The notes under the pieces are model-generated. The model saw nothing but the letters and a program-made list of their open reading frames with translations. It did no database searches and was not told the DNA's origin. From Kiritimatiellota bacterium (GTDB lineage Bacteria > Verrucomicrobiota > Kiritimatiellia > RFP12 > UBA1067), in contig WRJS01000009.1 in the NCBI GenBank assembly GCA_009778475.1, forward strand, positions 1 through 51,810: DNA of 51,810 bases, read 5' to 3'. Both the position numbers and the translations under genes were made by a program. The stretch's first letter is position 1, and each line of letters starts with the position of its first letter. Shown here piece by piece: positions 33,186 through 45,093 of this stretch.

Positions 33186-35675
33186 ATGAGTGAGGCAGAG
33201 GCAGACAACAAGGCCGACCAGCGTTCAGGAGCCGTTTCGCGGCGGCGCCCGATGTATTACGGGGGTGACGCGCGCCCGATGTATTATGGCGGCAGTGCGC
33301 GCCCGATGTATTATGGCGGCGGCGGGTCGTACGGCGGCGCGTATGATGCCATGTACGGAGGGTCCGGGGGGGGCGCGGGACAGGAAGAGGAATCCGTGGT
33401 CGGCTCGATTACGCTGATGCGCCTTGTCCGCGTCTGCCTGCAACGCTGGGTCACGATCGCGGTGTTTGTCATTATCGGGCTGATCGCCGCGTTCGCGTTC
33501 TACAGGATGTCCCCTACGGTCTATGAGGCCGTCAGCGTGTTTGAGATGATGATGCTCCAGACATCGGTTATGAAGGTACAGGGTATCTCGGACGGGGATA
33601 GGTCGGGGAGCGTGGAAGAAGTGGTCAATACGCGGCTTGCCATGTTGCGAAGCCGTCAGTTTTTCTTGAGTGTGATTGCAAAGTATCGGGAGCTTCACCC
33701 AAGCGCAAAGTGGGATACCGAGGACTTGGTCGAGGTGCTCAAGAAATCACAGCAGACGCTGGTGAAGAGATCCAGACTCATCCAGGTTTCCGCGCGCTCG
33801 ACAGACTCGCAACTTGCGGCCGACCTCGCGAACGTCTATGTGGAAGCGGCCGACGAGTTAATGGCGAAGCAAAACTTGGATAACGCAAAATCGGCGAGCG
33901 CGTTGCTGAGCAATCAGCTTGAAGCTGCAGTAAGGGCCCGTGATGTCGTGGACCAGGGGTTGCTTGCTTTCCGGCGGGAACATCTGGTTGACTTGATGAG
34001 GGGGCAAGCCGTGATTGCGAATGAATCGGCGAAGAAAACCAACCTGGAGATTTTGTCGCTTCAAGGCAAGGTGACTGAAGCGGAGCTGATGTGCGCGATA
34101 TTACAGGCGATTAATGTCAATGACCACCCTGAAAACTTCTTGGGGAAACTGCCGGAAACCGCGCCGCGGTACCGTGAGATTGCCGATGCGTTCAAGGATA
34201 TGTTGAAGACCGAGGCTGAGAAAAACGCACTCCTCATCCGCTATACGAAGGAGCACCCGGATGTGCAGATAAAGGAGAAAGAGCTTGAGATGTTCACGGC
34301 GCAGTTCGCGGATGCCGTGTCCCGTGCGCTGGAGACAAGCATCGCCATTCGCGATTTGATGAAACAGGAGATGCAGCTGTTGCAGCCCAGATATGAAAAC
34401 ATGATGAAGGAGATTTCGGAGCTTGAACTGAAGATTGCGACGGCGGAGTCGCAGGTTAATCAGATGATCCGCTCTCTGGAAGAGCATGACAAAGCTTGCC
34501 GGGATCTGCAACAGCGCATCCGCGAGGTGGGGTATATCATGGACGAAAACTCGGCGATGATTAAGCCGGTTGAGCCCGCGCTTCCGCCCCAAAACCCCGT
34601 CCTGCCGCAACCGCTTATTATTTTCTCCGCAGGGCCGTTCCTTGCCATCTTGCTGGGCATCCTGTTTGTGCTGATCCTTGACCACCTCGAGGACAAGGTT
34701 GTCGGGATTGCAGACATCGAGCAACGCATCCGCCTGAAGCCGTTAGCGATCCTGCCGCATGTGCGGCGCAAGAAACGCGAGCAAATCGCGCGCATGGTCG
34801 CGGAAGACAAGTTCTCGCAGTTTGCGGAGGCGATCGCGACGCTGCGAAACCTGCTCGATTCGCCTCGGTACGCCGAGATGTCGAAGGTGCTGCTGAGCGT
34901 GAGCACGCAGCCGGGGGAAGGCAAGACCATCACGTCGTGCAGCTTGGCAATTTCATACGCATTGAGCGGGCAGAAGACGTTGCTGATTGACTTTGATATG
35001 CGCCGCCCGCGGATTGCGCGTATCTTTTCCAAGGCATCCACTGACTTCACAAGCCTTCCGCACACGCTGGCGAAGGCGGATCCGGCGCTCTTCCCGTCGT
35101 TGCCGACCAAGTCAGACGTTCCGAACCTGGACTTGGTCTGTTCCAAGTCGTCATCTGAGATTAGCCCCTCAAGCCTGATGGGAAGCGGCGCGATTGTCGA
35201 ATTTTTCAAATGGGCGCGCGAGAACTATGACCGTGTCATTGTGGACTCGCCGCCGTTCGGCGTCGTCGGTGACGTGATGACCCTGTCATCGCTGGTGGAT
35301 TCGGTGATGATCATGTGCTGCCCGAACCGCACGCGCTTCAACCCGCTGAAACACGCCGCGCGCCACCTGACGGAAGCCGGGGCGCAGGTCATCGGCGTGG
35401 TCGTCAATGACGTGGACTTTGCGCGCCACCGCTTGTTTGACAAGGAGAACTACCACTACAAGTACGCCTACCAGTACGGGAGCAAGTACGGGTACGCAGA
35501 GGGCGGGAAATCCGCGAAGCGCAGCTTGAAGCCGGCAACGGCGGTTGGTTCCGCCGCCACGAGGGCGCTAGCGGATGAGGAAGAGGCCGCCGGGACGCTC
35601 CCTACGGCGGCGCCAGAAGCAGACGTTGACGTTAAGGATATGTTCGACGCATCAATGGTTGACGATGACGAATAA
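33186..35675 (+). CDS. Wzc-like polysaccharide co-polymerase / BY-type tyrosine autokinase with N-terminal tyrosine repeats
   Basis: 829 residues. An unusual N-terminal tail (21-58) holds three 9-residue repeats of RPMYYGG. Then comes the first membrane helix (about 87-106), a Wzz domain with a long periplasmic coiled coil, and a second helix near 480-500 ([20 protein letters not shown]). The cytoplasmic BY-kinase follows: Walker [12 protein letters not shown]' [10 protein letters not shown] and Walker [14 protein letters not shown]. The tyrosine cluster [19 protein letters not shown] lies at about 755-773, followed by a 55-residue acidic tail. ATG at 33186 with GAGGAT upstream. It controls chain length by cycles of phosphorylation and oligomerisation. 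Confidence 0.92.
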   Translation: MSEAEADNKADQRSGAVSRRRPMYYGGDARPMYYGGSARPMYYGGGGSYGGAYDAMYGGSGGGAGQEEESVVGSITLMRLVRVCLQRWVTIAVFVIIGLIAAFAFYRMSPTVYEAVSVFEMMMLQTSVMKVQGISDGDRSGSVEEVVNTRLAMLRSRQFFLSVIAKYRELHPSAKWDTEDLVEVLKKSQQTLVKRSRLIQVSARSTDSQLAADLANVYVEAADELMAKQNLDNAKSASALLSNQLEAAVRARDVVDQGLLAFRREHLVDLMRGQAVIANESAKKTNLEILSLQGKVTEAELMCAILQAINVNDHPENFLGKLPETAPRYREIADAFKDMLKTEAEKNALLIRYTKEHPDVQIKEKELEMFTAQFADAVSRALETSIAIRDLMKQEMQLLQPRYENMMKEISELELKIATAESQVNQMIRSLEEHDKACRDLQQRIREVGYIMDENSAMIKPVEPALPPQNPVLPQPLIIFSAGPFLAILLGILFVLILDHLEDKVVGIADIEQRIRLKPLAILPHVRRKKREQIARMVAEDKFSQFAEAIATLRNLLDSPRYAEMSKVLLSVSTQPGEGKTITSCSLAISYALSGQKTLLIDFDMRRPRIARIFSKASTDFTSLPHTLAKADPALFPSLPTKSDVPNLDLVCSKSSSEISPSSLMGSGAIVEFFKWARENYDRVIVDSPPFGVVGDVMTLSSLVDSVMIMCCPNRTRFNPLKHAARHLTEAGAQVIGVVVNDVDFARHRLFDKENYHYKYAYQYGSKYGYAEGGKSAKRSLKPATAVGSAATRALADEEEAAGTLPTAAPEADVDVKDMFDASMVDDDE
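33246..33326 (+). repeat. 27-bp tandem repeat coding the tyrosine-rich tail
   Basis: Three near-identical 27-bp units (CGCGCCCGATGTATTA-based), each coding nine residues. They may vary in number between strains. Confidence 0.85.
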
Positions 35676-35695
35676 GAGGAGTAGGGGTTGATACT

Positions 35696-36769
35696 GTGAG
35701 GCGCATCATTGTTACAGGCGGGGCTGGGTTTATCGGGTCGGCGGTTGTCCGCCATCTGGCGGTCCAGAACGACACGGCTGTCCTGAACCTTGACAAGCTG
35801 ACGTATGCGGGAAATCTGGAGTCGCTGGTTTCCGTCGCGAAAAATCCCGCCTATCAGTTTGTGCGGGGGGACATCTGCGACAGGCCCTTGCTGGAGCGCG
35901 TGTTGCGCGAGTTTGAACCGGACGCGGTGATGCACTTGGCGGCGGAGTCGCACGTTGACCGTTCGATTGACGGCCCTTCCGCGTTCATCCGGACGAATGT
36001 GGTCGGTACGGCGACGCTGCTTGAAGCGGCGGTCGCCTATTGGCGCGGCCTGACGGGCGAGCGGCGCGATGCGTTCCGTTTCCTTCACATCTCGACGGAT
36101 GAGGTCTATGGCTCGCTCGGCGTGGACGGGCTGTTCACCGAGACAACGCCCTACGACCCGCGCTCGCCTTATTCGGCAAGCAAGGCCGCCTCCGACCATC
36201 TTGTCATGGCGTGGCATCATACCTACGGCCTGCCCGTGCTGATCACCAATTGCTCGAACAACTACGGCCCGTTCCATTTCCCCGAGAAGCTGATCCCGCT
36301 TGTCATCCTGAACGCGCTCGACGGCAAGCCCTTGCCCATCTACGGCAAGGGCGACAACGTGCGCGACTGGCTCTACGTCGAAGACCATGCCAAGGCGCTG
36401 GTGACCGTCCTCGAGCGCGGCGTTGTCGGCGAGACGTACAACGTCGGCGGGAGCAATGAGCGGACGAACCTGCAGGTTGTCGAGGCGATTTGCGGCGTGC
36501 TCGACCGCGTATGCCCGGAGCGGCGCGCGGCGTTGGGCATCGAGTCGTTCCGCGCGCTCATCACGTTTGTGCAGGACCGCCCGGGACATGACAAGCGGTA
36601 TGCGATTGACGCGACCAAGCTGCGGACGCAACTGGGCTGGACCCCCGAGGAGAGTTTTGATACCGGCATCGTGAAGACCGTCCAATGGTATCTGGACAAC
36701 GCCTGGTGGTGGCAGCCCATCCGCGCGGAAAAATATGCCGGGCAGCGCCTCGGGGGAACGTCGGCATGA
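35696..36769 (+). CDS. rfbB: dTDP-glucose 4,6-dehydratase
   Basis: 357 residues. NAD-binding TGGAGFIGS at the N-terminus, LDKLTYAGN (typical RfbB), [10 protein letters not shown] with the catalytic Thr-Asp-Glu, and [10 protein letters not shown] with the Tyr-x3-Lys pair; [15 protein letters not shown] is also diagnostic. It makes dTDP-4-keto-6-deoxyglucose, precursor of rhamnose and other deoxysugars. Start is GTG, with GAGGAG about 15 bp upstream. It lies in the exopolysaccharide locus; rfbA, rfbC and rfbD are not seen. Confidence 0.95.
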   Translation: MRRIIVTGGAGFIGSAVVRHLAVQNDTAVLNLDKLTYAGNLESLVSVAKNPAYQFVRGDICDRPLLERVLREFEPDAVMHLAAESHVDRSIDGPSAFIRTNVVGTATLLEAAVAYWRGLTGERRDAFRFLHISTDEVYGSLGVDGLFTETTPYDPRSPYSASKAASDHLVMAWHHTYGLPVLITNCSNNYGPFHFPEKLIPLVILNALDGKPLPIYGKGDNVRDWLYVEDHAKALVTVLERGVVGETYNVGGSNERTNLQVVEAICGVLDRVCPERRAALGIESFRALITFVQDRPGHDKRYAIDATKLRTQLGWTPEESFDTGIVKTVQWYLDNAWWWQPIRAEKYAGQRLGGTSA

Positions 36770-36802
36770 GCATGACAGGAAAGGTTTTTTGGAGTAGCGT
36801 GT

Positions 36803-38062
36803 ATGCCTGAAAAGAAATTGCCGTTCACGTGCGAGCAGCTTGAGCGTATGGCGAATACGTACCCGACCCCGTTCCATGTTTACGATGAGCGCGGTATCCG
36901 CGAGAACGCGCGGCGCCTCAATGCGGCGTTCGCGTGGAATCCCGGCTTCAAGGAATACTTCGCGGTCAAGGCCTGCCCCAACCCGTACCTGATGAAAATC
37001 CTGCGCGAGGAAGGGTTCGGCATGGACTGCAGCTCGCTGCCAGAGCTGTTGCTCGCCGAGCGCGTCGGCGTGACGGGCGAGGGCATCATGTTCACCTCGA
37101 ACGACACGCCTGAAGAAGAGTTCATCAAGGCGAAGGCGCTGGGCGCCGTGATAAACCTCGACGACCTCACGCACATCCCGTTCCTCGAGAAGTGCACGGG
37201 GCTTCCGGCCCTCGTGTGTTTCCGTTACAACCCAGGTCCGCTCAAAGGCGGCAACGCCATCATCGGCCACCCCGAGCAGGCTAAGTACGGGTTCACGCGC
37301 GAGCAGCTTTTCGAGGGGTATCGGATGCTCAAGCAGAAGGGCGTCACGCGCTTCGGGCTGCACACGATGGTTGCCTCCAACGAGCTCAACCCGCAGTATT
37401 TCATCGACACCGCCGAGCTGCTCTTTGGACTCGCCGTCGAGGTGTCGCAGGAGCTTGGCATCACGTTCGAGTTTGTCAACATCGGCGGCGGCATCGGCAT
37501 CCCCTACACACCGGAGCAGGCCGCCGTTGATGTGGAGCGCGTCAGCGAAGGCGTGCGCAAGGCTTATGAGACGCGCGTGCTGGCCGGCCATCCGCCGTTG
37601 AAGCTCTACATGGAGTGCGGCCGCATGGTGACGGGGCCCTACGGCTATCTCGTCTCCCGCGTGCGCCACATCAAGAAGACGTACAAGGCTTATGCCGGGC
37701 TGGATGCGTGTATGACGAACCTCATGCGCCCCGCGCTGTATGGCGCCTACCACCACATCACCGTCCCGGCGAAGGCAGGCCAGCCTTGCGGCACGCTCTA
37801 TGACGTGACCGGCTCGCTCTGCGAGAACAACGACAAGTTCGCCATCGACCGTCCCCTGCCCGAGCTCGCCTCCGGCGACCTTGTGGTCATCCACGACACT
37901 GGCGCCCACGGCCATGCCATGGGGTTCCAGTACAACGGCAAGCTCCGCTCGGCAGAGTTGCTGTTGCGCGAGGACGGCACCGTCGTTCCGATTCGCCGCG
38001 CGGAAACCGTCGAGGACTATTTCGCCACGCTGGATTTCAGCGCGTTGCCGACATTCACGTGA
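36803..38062 (+). CDS. lysA: Diaminopimelate decarboxylase-like PLP enzyme
   Basis: 419 residues, fold type III PLP decarboxylase. PLP lysine in EYFAVKACPNP; GFGMDCSS; the glycine loop FVNIGGGIGIPY; YMECGR; the active-site Cys in SLCENNDKF; and the C-terminal AHGHAMGFQYN tyrosine motif. Substrate residues fit meso-diaminopimelate, giving lysine. The usual HIGS motif after the second strand is replaced by HTMVAS, a known variation in some lineages. A GGAG site precedes the ATG. Its place at the end of an exopolysaccharide locus may be chance. Confidence 0.85.
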   Translation: MPEKKLPFTCEQLERMANTYPTPFHVYDERGIRENARRLNAAFAWNPGFKEYFAVKACPNPYLMKILREEGFGMDCSSLPELLLAERVGVTGEGIMFTSNDTPEEEFIKAKALGAVINLDDLTHIPFLEKCTGLPALVCFRYNPGPLKGGNAIIGHPEQAKYGFTREQLFEGYRMLKQKGVTRFGLHTMVASNELNPQYFIDTAELLFGLAVEVSQELGITFEFVNIGGGIGIPYTPEQAAVDVERVSEGVRKAYETRVLAGHPPLKLYMECGRMVTGPYGYLVSRVRHIKKTYKAYAGLDACMTNLMRPALYGAYHHITVPAKAGQPCGTLYDVTGSLCENNDKFAIDRPLPELASGDLVVIHDTGAHGHAMGFQYNGKLRSAELLLREDGTVVPIRRAETVEDYFATLDFSALPTFT

Positions 38063-38245
38063 CGCGGCAACCGGGCGGATTCATTTTAGCTGCAGATTGC
38101 ATGGATTACAGCCTTGCAACAAGATGCGCAACGGCAATAGTGTCCTTTGTGTAATCCTTTGCGAGCTTTGCGGTTAAAGAAAACGGGCGCAAACAGAACA
38201 AGAGCACGAGGCGTGCGGGTTTCTTGCCCTGGCGTACTGGGTATT
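38063..38245. other. Convergent spacer between lysA and fusA
   Basis: No gene and no clear terminator. It holds a CCTTTGTGTAATCCTTTGCGAGCTTTGCGG-type spacer repeat in pieces (about 38137-38175), of the same family as the spacer near 15070. Confidence 0.5.
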
Positions 38246-40330
<2,085 letters not shown>

Positions 40331-40574
40331 TGCCTTAGACTCCTAATTGCCTTCGCTTCACACAACGTCTTTTTTGAAAAAGAAAAGCAATTACAATACC
40401 TTATTTCCGCTCCTAAATGCAACAGGAAAGAGAGATTTTTTTCACGGGTGCAAATTGCAATATTAAATGACCACCCCGTGAAAGGGGAGACAGGGACAAG
40501 AGCCCCCCGACCGCCCCCCCTTGATTTTATTTTTGGCGCTTCTCCCAAATACGGGAAATTCGGTTTTTAATTCA
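40331..40574. other. Upstream spacer of fusA
   Basis: No gene seen. A/T-rich stretch with a poly-purine CCCCGTGAAAGGGGAG hairpin (about 40475-40490) and a GCCCCCCGACCGCCCCCC run. No promoter for fusA could be chosen with confidence. Confidence 0.45.
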
Positions 40575-40830
40575 TGCAAACCCCGCAAGGGAATTTGCCC
40601 GCAGGGCGTCCATACGAATGTCATGGAAACCCTGACGGGCTACACATATTATAGAATGCACAATGGTTTTCTATTGATATGCAACGCCTACGGCGTAGGG
40701 GTTGGGTGTGGCCTGGTTTTCTATTGATATGCAACGCCTACGGCGTATCCTTGCCCGTAGGGCATCCATATCAATAGAAAAAGCGGGTTCCCCAAACATA
40801 ACCCCGTAGGGGTTGCATTATTTGCCGGAA
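40575..40830. repeat. Cluster of hairpin repeats with variable GC cores
   Basis: A 33-bp unit (GGTTTTCTATTGATATGC plus ACGCCTACGGCGTA) occurs at 40665-40697 and exactly 50 bp on at 40715-40747. An inverted copy of its left part lies at 40767-40781, so TTTTCTATTGATATG and CATATCAATAGAAAA form a perfect 15-bp stem holding two small hairpins (CGCC-TAC-GGCG and GCCC-GTA-GGGC). Related cores at 40803-40813 (CCCC-GTA-GGGG) and near 40595 (GCCC-GCA-GGGC) differ in their stems but stay paired. Confidence 0.85.
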
Positions 40831-40854
40831 ATCTTTTCAAGATGGCGCGTCATT

Positions 40855-40945
40855 GCCATTGTGCCTATTGTGAAATGGACACAATGGGGTTCACAATCGA
40901 TACAGCAATAGTGTCCATTGTGCATTCTATTGTGTCTATTGTGGT
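40855..40945. repeat. ATTGTG-rich low-complexity repeats
   Basis: Many ATTGTG / CACAAT units, including GGACACAATGG and TGTCCATTGTG, which can pair. No gene seen. Confidence 0.65.
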
Positions 40946-40948
40946 AAA

Positions 40949-41115
40949 AAAAGAGAAGAGCAGCCGTGCGTCCCGCGGGCGATTTGGATGGGGGCAAATG
41001 TGAAAAATGGAGCCGCTGAAAAATGTGCCGCCGATTATGATTTTTGTGCTGGCAATTTCATGGGGAAGAGAGTAATGTCCCAGACATCATTGTTTTCAGG
41101 AGGAAAGGAAGGGGG
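40949..41115 (+). repeat. 168-bp direct repeat, copy 1 (upstream of 297-residue gene)
   Basis: About 90% identical to 42130-42297. It ends with the AGGAGGAAAGG ribosome-binding site of the gene at 41122. Confidence 0.92.
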
Positions 41116-41121
41116 GAAGGC

Positions 41122-42015
41122 ATGAACACAGCAAAGCGAAAACAGATAAAAACGGTATTAGCTATTCTTGGGTTGCCTGTAATTCTGGGCGTCACTGTCA
41201 TTGGATATATTTTTTTTCCGATAATGGATGAAGGTCGGAATGAGGTTGTAAAGCTTATCTTGCAATATGAAGCGGAAGGGGAAAATATAACGTACATTGA
41301 GCAGGCGAGCATTTCAGCAGATGAAGTCACAATAGTTGACGTGCATGTGGAAAGTCGTCCATTCATAACTCAGGCATACCGTATAGGTAATCGCAAAATT
41401 TTAAGTTGCCAATGGTCTGGTCGTGTCCCCAATGAATATAAAAACGCACATGGAGGAGATGAAACTTACTGGAGCAAGCTGACCGCCCTGTGGGACACAT
41501 TCAGGGAATTGCCCAACAGGCTGGCGCAAGACAACGCATGCCGCCAGCCCGCGACGAACGGGGTCACGGTCACCACGATGGGCTGGGCACAGGGATTGCC
41601 AGCGTCCAGTGATTCAGGATTCGCTGTGTGGTATCCTTGGACTGTGCGGCAGTGGAGTTGCTCGCCAGATGAAGTGCCTGAGGCAATCGGGGCATTCCTA
41701 AAAAGTATAGCACAGGCGGTGTCCAAACCCGAATACGCCAAGCATTACCGTGCCTACCTGCGGGCAGTTCCTTTGTTTACTGAGGCAGATTTAGAGCTTG
41801 TAAAAGATGTGCCTCTGATTGATCTGGCGCAGACGCGATACCATGCGCAACGCGCAATTCACCACCCCTACATACTTTTTCCAGTCCCTGAACAAAGAAC
41901 GCCATTCCCGAACGTGCCTGAATACCGGCACGGGGACAAGTTCAAGGTTCGGGCGGGAGACAACTATTTCCTTATCGAGACGTTCAGGGGAAGTTCTAAA
42001 GGCCAAACGTTCTGA
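41122..42015 (+). CDS. Hypothetical membrane-anchored protein
   Basis: 297 residues. One N-terminal membrane segment (about 12-34, LAILGLPVILGVTVIGYIFF) with a positively charged start (NTAKRKQIK), so the rest probably lies outside the cytoplasm. No known domain recognised. The C-terminal YRHGDKFKVRAGDNYFLIET is shared with the lipoprotein at 42582 (YTPGDKFKAIFDGNTYLIET), and both have a W(S)G segment mid-protein, so they are distant paralogues. The ATG at 41122 follows a strong AGGAGGAAAGGAAGG. The region is AT-richer than the core genes. Confidence 0.72.
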   Translation: MNTAKRKQIKTVLAILGLPVILGVTVIGYIFFPIMDEGRNEVVKLILQYEAEGENITYIEQASISADEVTIVDVHVESRPFITQAYRIGNRKILSCQWSGRVPNEYKNAHGGDETYWSKLTALWDTFRELPNRLAQDNACRQPATNGVTVTTMGWAQGLPASSDSGFAVWYPWTVRQWSCSPDEVPEAIGAFLKSIAQAVSKPEYAKHYRAYLRAVPLFTEADLELVKDVPLIDLAQTRYHAQRAIHHPYILFPVPEQRTPFPNVPEYRHGDKFKVRAGDNYFLIETFRGSSKGQTF

Positions 42016-42129
42016 AATTCTAAAGTTAGGCGACATGTTATGAGCACAACCAAAGTCACGTAGATTAACATTGTGCAGGGCGTAATTTGTGTCATCCGCA
42101 TCATCTGCGGTTAAAAAGGCAATACGCTT
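42016..42129. other. Spacer after the 297-residue gene
   Basis: No feature recognised apart from a GTCATCCGCATCATCTGCGG stretch near 42091, typical of spacer repeats in this genome. Confidence 0.4.
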
Positions 42130-42297
42130 AAAAGAGAAGAGCAACCGTGCGTCCCACTGGCGATTTGGATGGGGGCAAATGTGAAAAATGGAGCCGCTGA
42201 AAAATGTGTCGCCGATTATGATTTTTGTGCTTGCAATTTCAGAGGAAAAGGAGTAATGTCCCAGACATCATTGTTTTCAGGAGGAAAGGTAGGGGGA
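42130..42297 (+). repeat. 168-bp direct repeat, copy 2
   Basis: Second copy of 40949-41115. It keeps the AGGAGGAAAGG ribosome site, but no start codon follows; instead a GGGGGA-CGGTA-TCCCCC hairpin (about 42292-42308) begins. Confidence 0.92.
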
Positions 42298-42364
42298 CGG
42301 TATCCCCCGTGACGACGATAGAGAAAACACACAGTTTTTGTTGATTGCGCTTTTTGCGCATTCA

Positions 42365-42494
42365 CGCTTCCCCTAAAATTCCAGCAAGAATCGACACACG
42401 CAAGTGTGTGTAGAAGCGAAATGTTCAGGGAGTGCGCGGGTCGGCGCACCTCTGGTCTTAGTTTCTACAGGGGTGCTTGCTGGTACCATAGGGG
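42365..42494 (+). ncRNA. Candidate structured RNA with pseudoknot
   Basis: Outer helix: CCCCTA (42370-42375) with TAGGGG (42489-42494), then CCAGCAAG (42381-42388) with CTTGCTGG (42476-42483), both perfect. Inside are ACACAC-GCAA-GTGTGT (42394-42409, GNRA tetraloop) and TGCGC/GCGCA (42433-42437, 42444-42448). CGCTTC (42365-42370) can pair with GAAGCG (42413-42418), crossing the outer helix as a pseudoknot. No known RNA family recognised. It ends 88 bp before the lipoprotein start. Confidence 0.5.
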
Positions 42495-42581
42495 AGACAT
42501 GGATTGGAGTGTGTGCCTCTTTTTGTGCCTAATGGTTTTGGAGAGAAATCTACAAGAGTAACAATGAGAATGGAGAAGGTT

Positions 42582-43394
42582 ATGATGAGAATGATGAAAA
42601 TGGTGTTGAGCGTTTTTACGCTGATGATGATAGCAGGATGCTGGTCGGTCCCGCATGATTGGTTTGGCGAAATTCATCATATCCCGCCTCCCGAACCTTT
42701 TATTTATATGGAGTATCATTACCCTGCTGACGGGGAGAGGGAGGTCTGGTATGCCGATTCTGGTGTTTTCCAGACCTATAGGCTGAAAGACGGCGTGATA
42801 AAGGATTGCAGGGCGGGGTCGAGCGGGGAAGGGTTTTACGAGGCTGTCAACGCAATGGAGTTATTTGCGCGAATGACGAATACAACAGCCATGGGGTCGA
42901 GTCCTAGGCTAATCTCCGTGAAGATTGCATGGCGGGCTTGTGATAGGATAATGCTGCAATGGTCGGGGGCTGTCGGCCAGGTTCCACCAAAAATCACGGA
43001 GTTCTTTTTCACAAATGAAGCGCACGACCATACAAGGGATGAAGCGCACGAACCCAATCAAGGAGTGTTCCCAAGAACCTTCTATCTTCGTGTTATCCCT
43101 GATCCAGGACGGGAGGAGGACAAGGATATCCTTGTTTTTGAGGCGGGGCAATATATATCCCCCCACGCGCATGTATTAGGCTTTGAACATTACCTGTATA
43201 AACTTATTCCCATGGACGCGGAAAAACCGTCGTTGACTATATATGAGGCAACGCCGTCATTCCCTCGGCGTGTAGTGCAAAAACCTTATACCCCAGGCGA
43301 CAAATTCAAGGCGATATTTGACGGCAACACTTATCTGATTGAGACATTCCCAATGGATATGGGAGAGTTACGGGCAACAGGTCAACAACGTTAA
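42582..43394 (+). CDS. Hypothetical lipoprotein
   Basis: 270 residues. Start chosen at 42582 because GGAGAAGG lies just upstream and it yields a lipoprotein signal (MVLSVFTLMMIAGC). ATGs at 42504, 42564 and 42570 are also in frame. No known domain. The C-terminal GDKFKAIFDGNTYLIET matches the 297-residue protein at 41122, so both likely arose by the duplication that also copied their upstream region. Codon use and GC are lower than in core genes. Confidence 0.68.
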   Translation: MMRMMKMVLSVFTLMMIAGCWSVPHDWFGEIHHIPPPEPFIYMEYHYPADGEREVWYADSGVFQTYRLKDGVIKDCRAGSSGEGFYEAVNAMELFARMTNTTAMGSSPRLISVKIAWRACDRIMLQWSGAVGQVPPKITEFFFTNEAHDHTRDEAHEPNQGVFPRTFYLRVIPDPGREEDKDILVFEAGQYISPHAHVLGFEHYLYKLIPMDAEKPSLTIYEATPSFPRRVVQKPYTPGDKFKAIFDGNTYLIETFPMDMGELRATGQQR

Positions 43395-43407
43395 GGAGGC
43401 AATAGTC

Positions 43408-45059
43408 ATGAGCACACGTCACATTATCATTTCGTTATTTTTGGTGTTTGGCATTTCGGCAATGGGCATGAGAGACGAATGGTCGGGAGGCATGCGTGAA
43501 TTTGACATTGACATCTCTTATTATGGGAACCCAGACGGGGACAACGATGGTCATAATCAAAACATGGAGCAGTTGTCCACGCAAGACAAAATCGAGCTCA
43601 TCATCCAGTCGTTCGCGGATGGGGTAGCGGAGTCCACGGAAGGCCAGCACCGCCTTCGGGACGTAAGAATACACAAAAATGGCAAGAAATGGGACACGTG
43701 TGACATACAGTGGCACCGCAAGGGAACCTGTCGAACGGGGCGGTGAGTTACTCCGCCAACTCGCCCGGCACGGGCAGCACGTACAAGACGACCTACCTTG
43801 TGCTGAAGCGGGTGGACCCCGGCACGTTCATGATGGGGGACGCGTCGCACGTCTCCAGCCCGTTCCACACGGTGACGCTCACGAAGGTGTTCTACCTGGG
43901 TGTCTATGAGGTGACGCAGCAGCAGTAGTACAACATCAAGGGGGACTGGCCCAGTTACTACACAGGGAGCAGCCGCACCACGCGCCCTGTCGAGCGCGTG
44001 ACCTACAACGACATCCGCGGCGCGTCGTCCAACTGGCCCGGCGTGCGGACGGTCGAGCCGTCCTCCTTCATGGGCCTGCTCCGCGCCAAGGCCGGCGGGG
44101 GCCACGCGTTCGACCTGCCCACGGAGGCGCAGTGGGAGTACGCCTGCCGCGCCGGGACCACGACCGCCTATCACTGGGGCGACAGCAACGGCGCCATCAG
44201 CACCTACGCATGGACCATCGCCAACAGCGGGAACAACACCCGTGCCGTCGGGGGCAGGACCGCCAACGCATGGGGGTTCTACGACATGGCGGGCAACGTC
44301 AACGAGTGGTGCCTCGACTGGTACGCCTCGTCAGGCTACCTCGACAGCCTAGACCCGGAGGGCGCGCCCATCAGCATCCCCTCGTGGAACGCCCGCGTGC
44401 GCCGGGGCGGCAACTACCTGACCAGCAGCCTCTCCGATTACGAGGCGTGCCGCTCCGGCGCGCGCAATAATTTCCTGCCGCCCGCCAACGGAGACGGCGG
44501 CACGGGCTTCCGCGTCGCGTGGACGGTGGGGGCGGCGGCGGCCCTCACCGTCAACGGCGGGCTGGTCAACACGGGCGGCGCCTACATGGCCGGCACGGCG
44601 CTCGCCATCGCGCCCGCAGACCCCGGCGACGGGAGCGTGTTCCTGCGCTGGGAGGTCAGCCCCCCCGGCGCGGCCCTCGGGAGCGGCTTCCACGCGAGCG
44701 ACCCCTGCACGGTCGTCCCCCTCCCCGCCGGTGGCGTGACCCTCACGCAGGTGCGCCACACGCCGCTCGTCATCCCCGACGCGCCGCCCGACGTGTCCTA
44801 CGAGCCCGCGCCCATCATCACCCAGACCCCTGCCCTCAACAGCGGCGGCGTCACCCTCACATGGGCGCCGCCGGATGCCGACGGCACGCTCATCGGGTAC
44901 ATCCTGGAGGCGAAGGAGACGCTCGCGGACGAGTCCTGGGAACGCCTCACCCCCGTGGACGAGCGCCTCCCGCCGACCCCCCGCGCCCACACCGTGCCGC
45001 CCGGCAGCCCGCTGCGCTTCTTCCGCGTGACGGCGGTGGTCGAGATCATCGCCGAGTGA
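43408..45059 (+). pseudogene. Broken SUMF1/FGE-like secreted protein gene (frameshift and nonsense)
   Basis: Starts MSTRHIIISLFLVFGISAMG (signal peptide) after AAGGAGG. Near 43715-43722 the frame shifts: DIQWH continues as GNLSNGAVSYSAN only one frame over. The formylglycine-generating-enzyme-like domain follows (FMMGDASHVSSPFHTVTLTK, LGVYEVTQQQ) and is stopped by TAG at 43926-43928, probably a former Trp codon. It then continues intact: YNIKGDWPSYYTG, DLPTEAQWEYACRAGTTTAY, WGFYDMAGNVNEWCLDWY, GGTGFRV, and a C-terminal extension like the remnant at 14689-14862. Intact it would be about 550 residues. Confidence 0.85.
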
Positions 45060-45093
45060 ACGGGATTGTGACGGGGGCACAGCTGACGCGGAA

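Noticed and set aside
40575..40830. CRISPR array
   Set aside because: Two direct copies 50 bp apart look array-like, but the units are palindromic, the third is inverted, the spacing is not kept and no cas genes are present.
42365..42494. Retron msr-msd or group II intron RNA
   Set aside because: No reverse transcriptase is nearby, and neither the domain V motif of introns nor a retron priming layout is visible.
43700..43930. Programmed frameshift or stop-codon readthrough in the SUMF1-like gene
   Set aside because: No slippery heptamer or stimulatory structure is seen at 43715-43722, and a second lesion (TAG) follows, which fits decay better.
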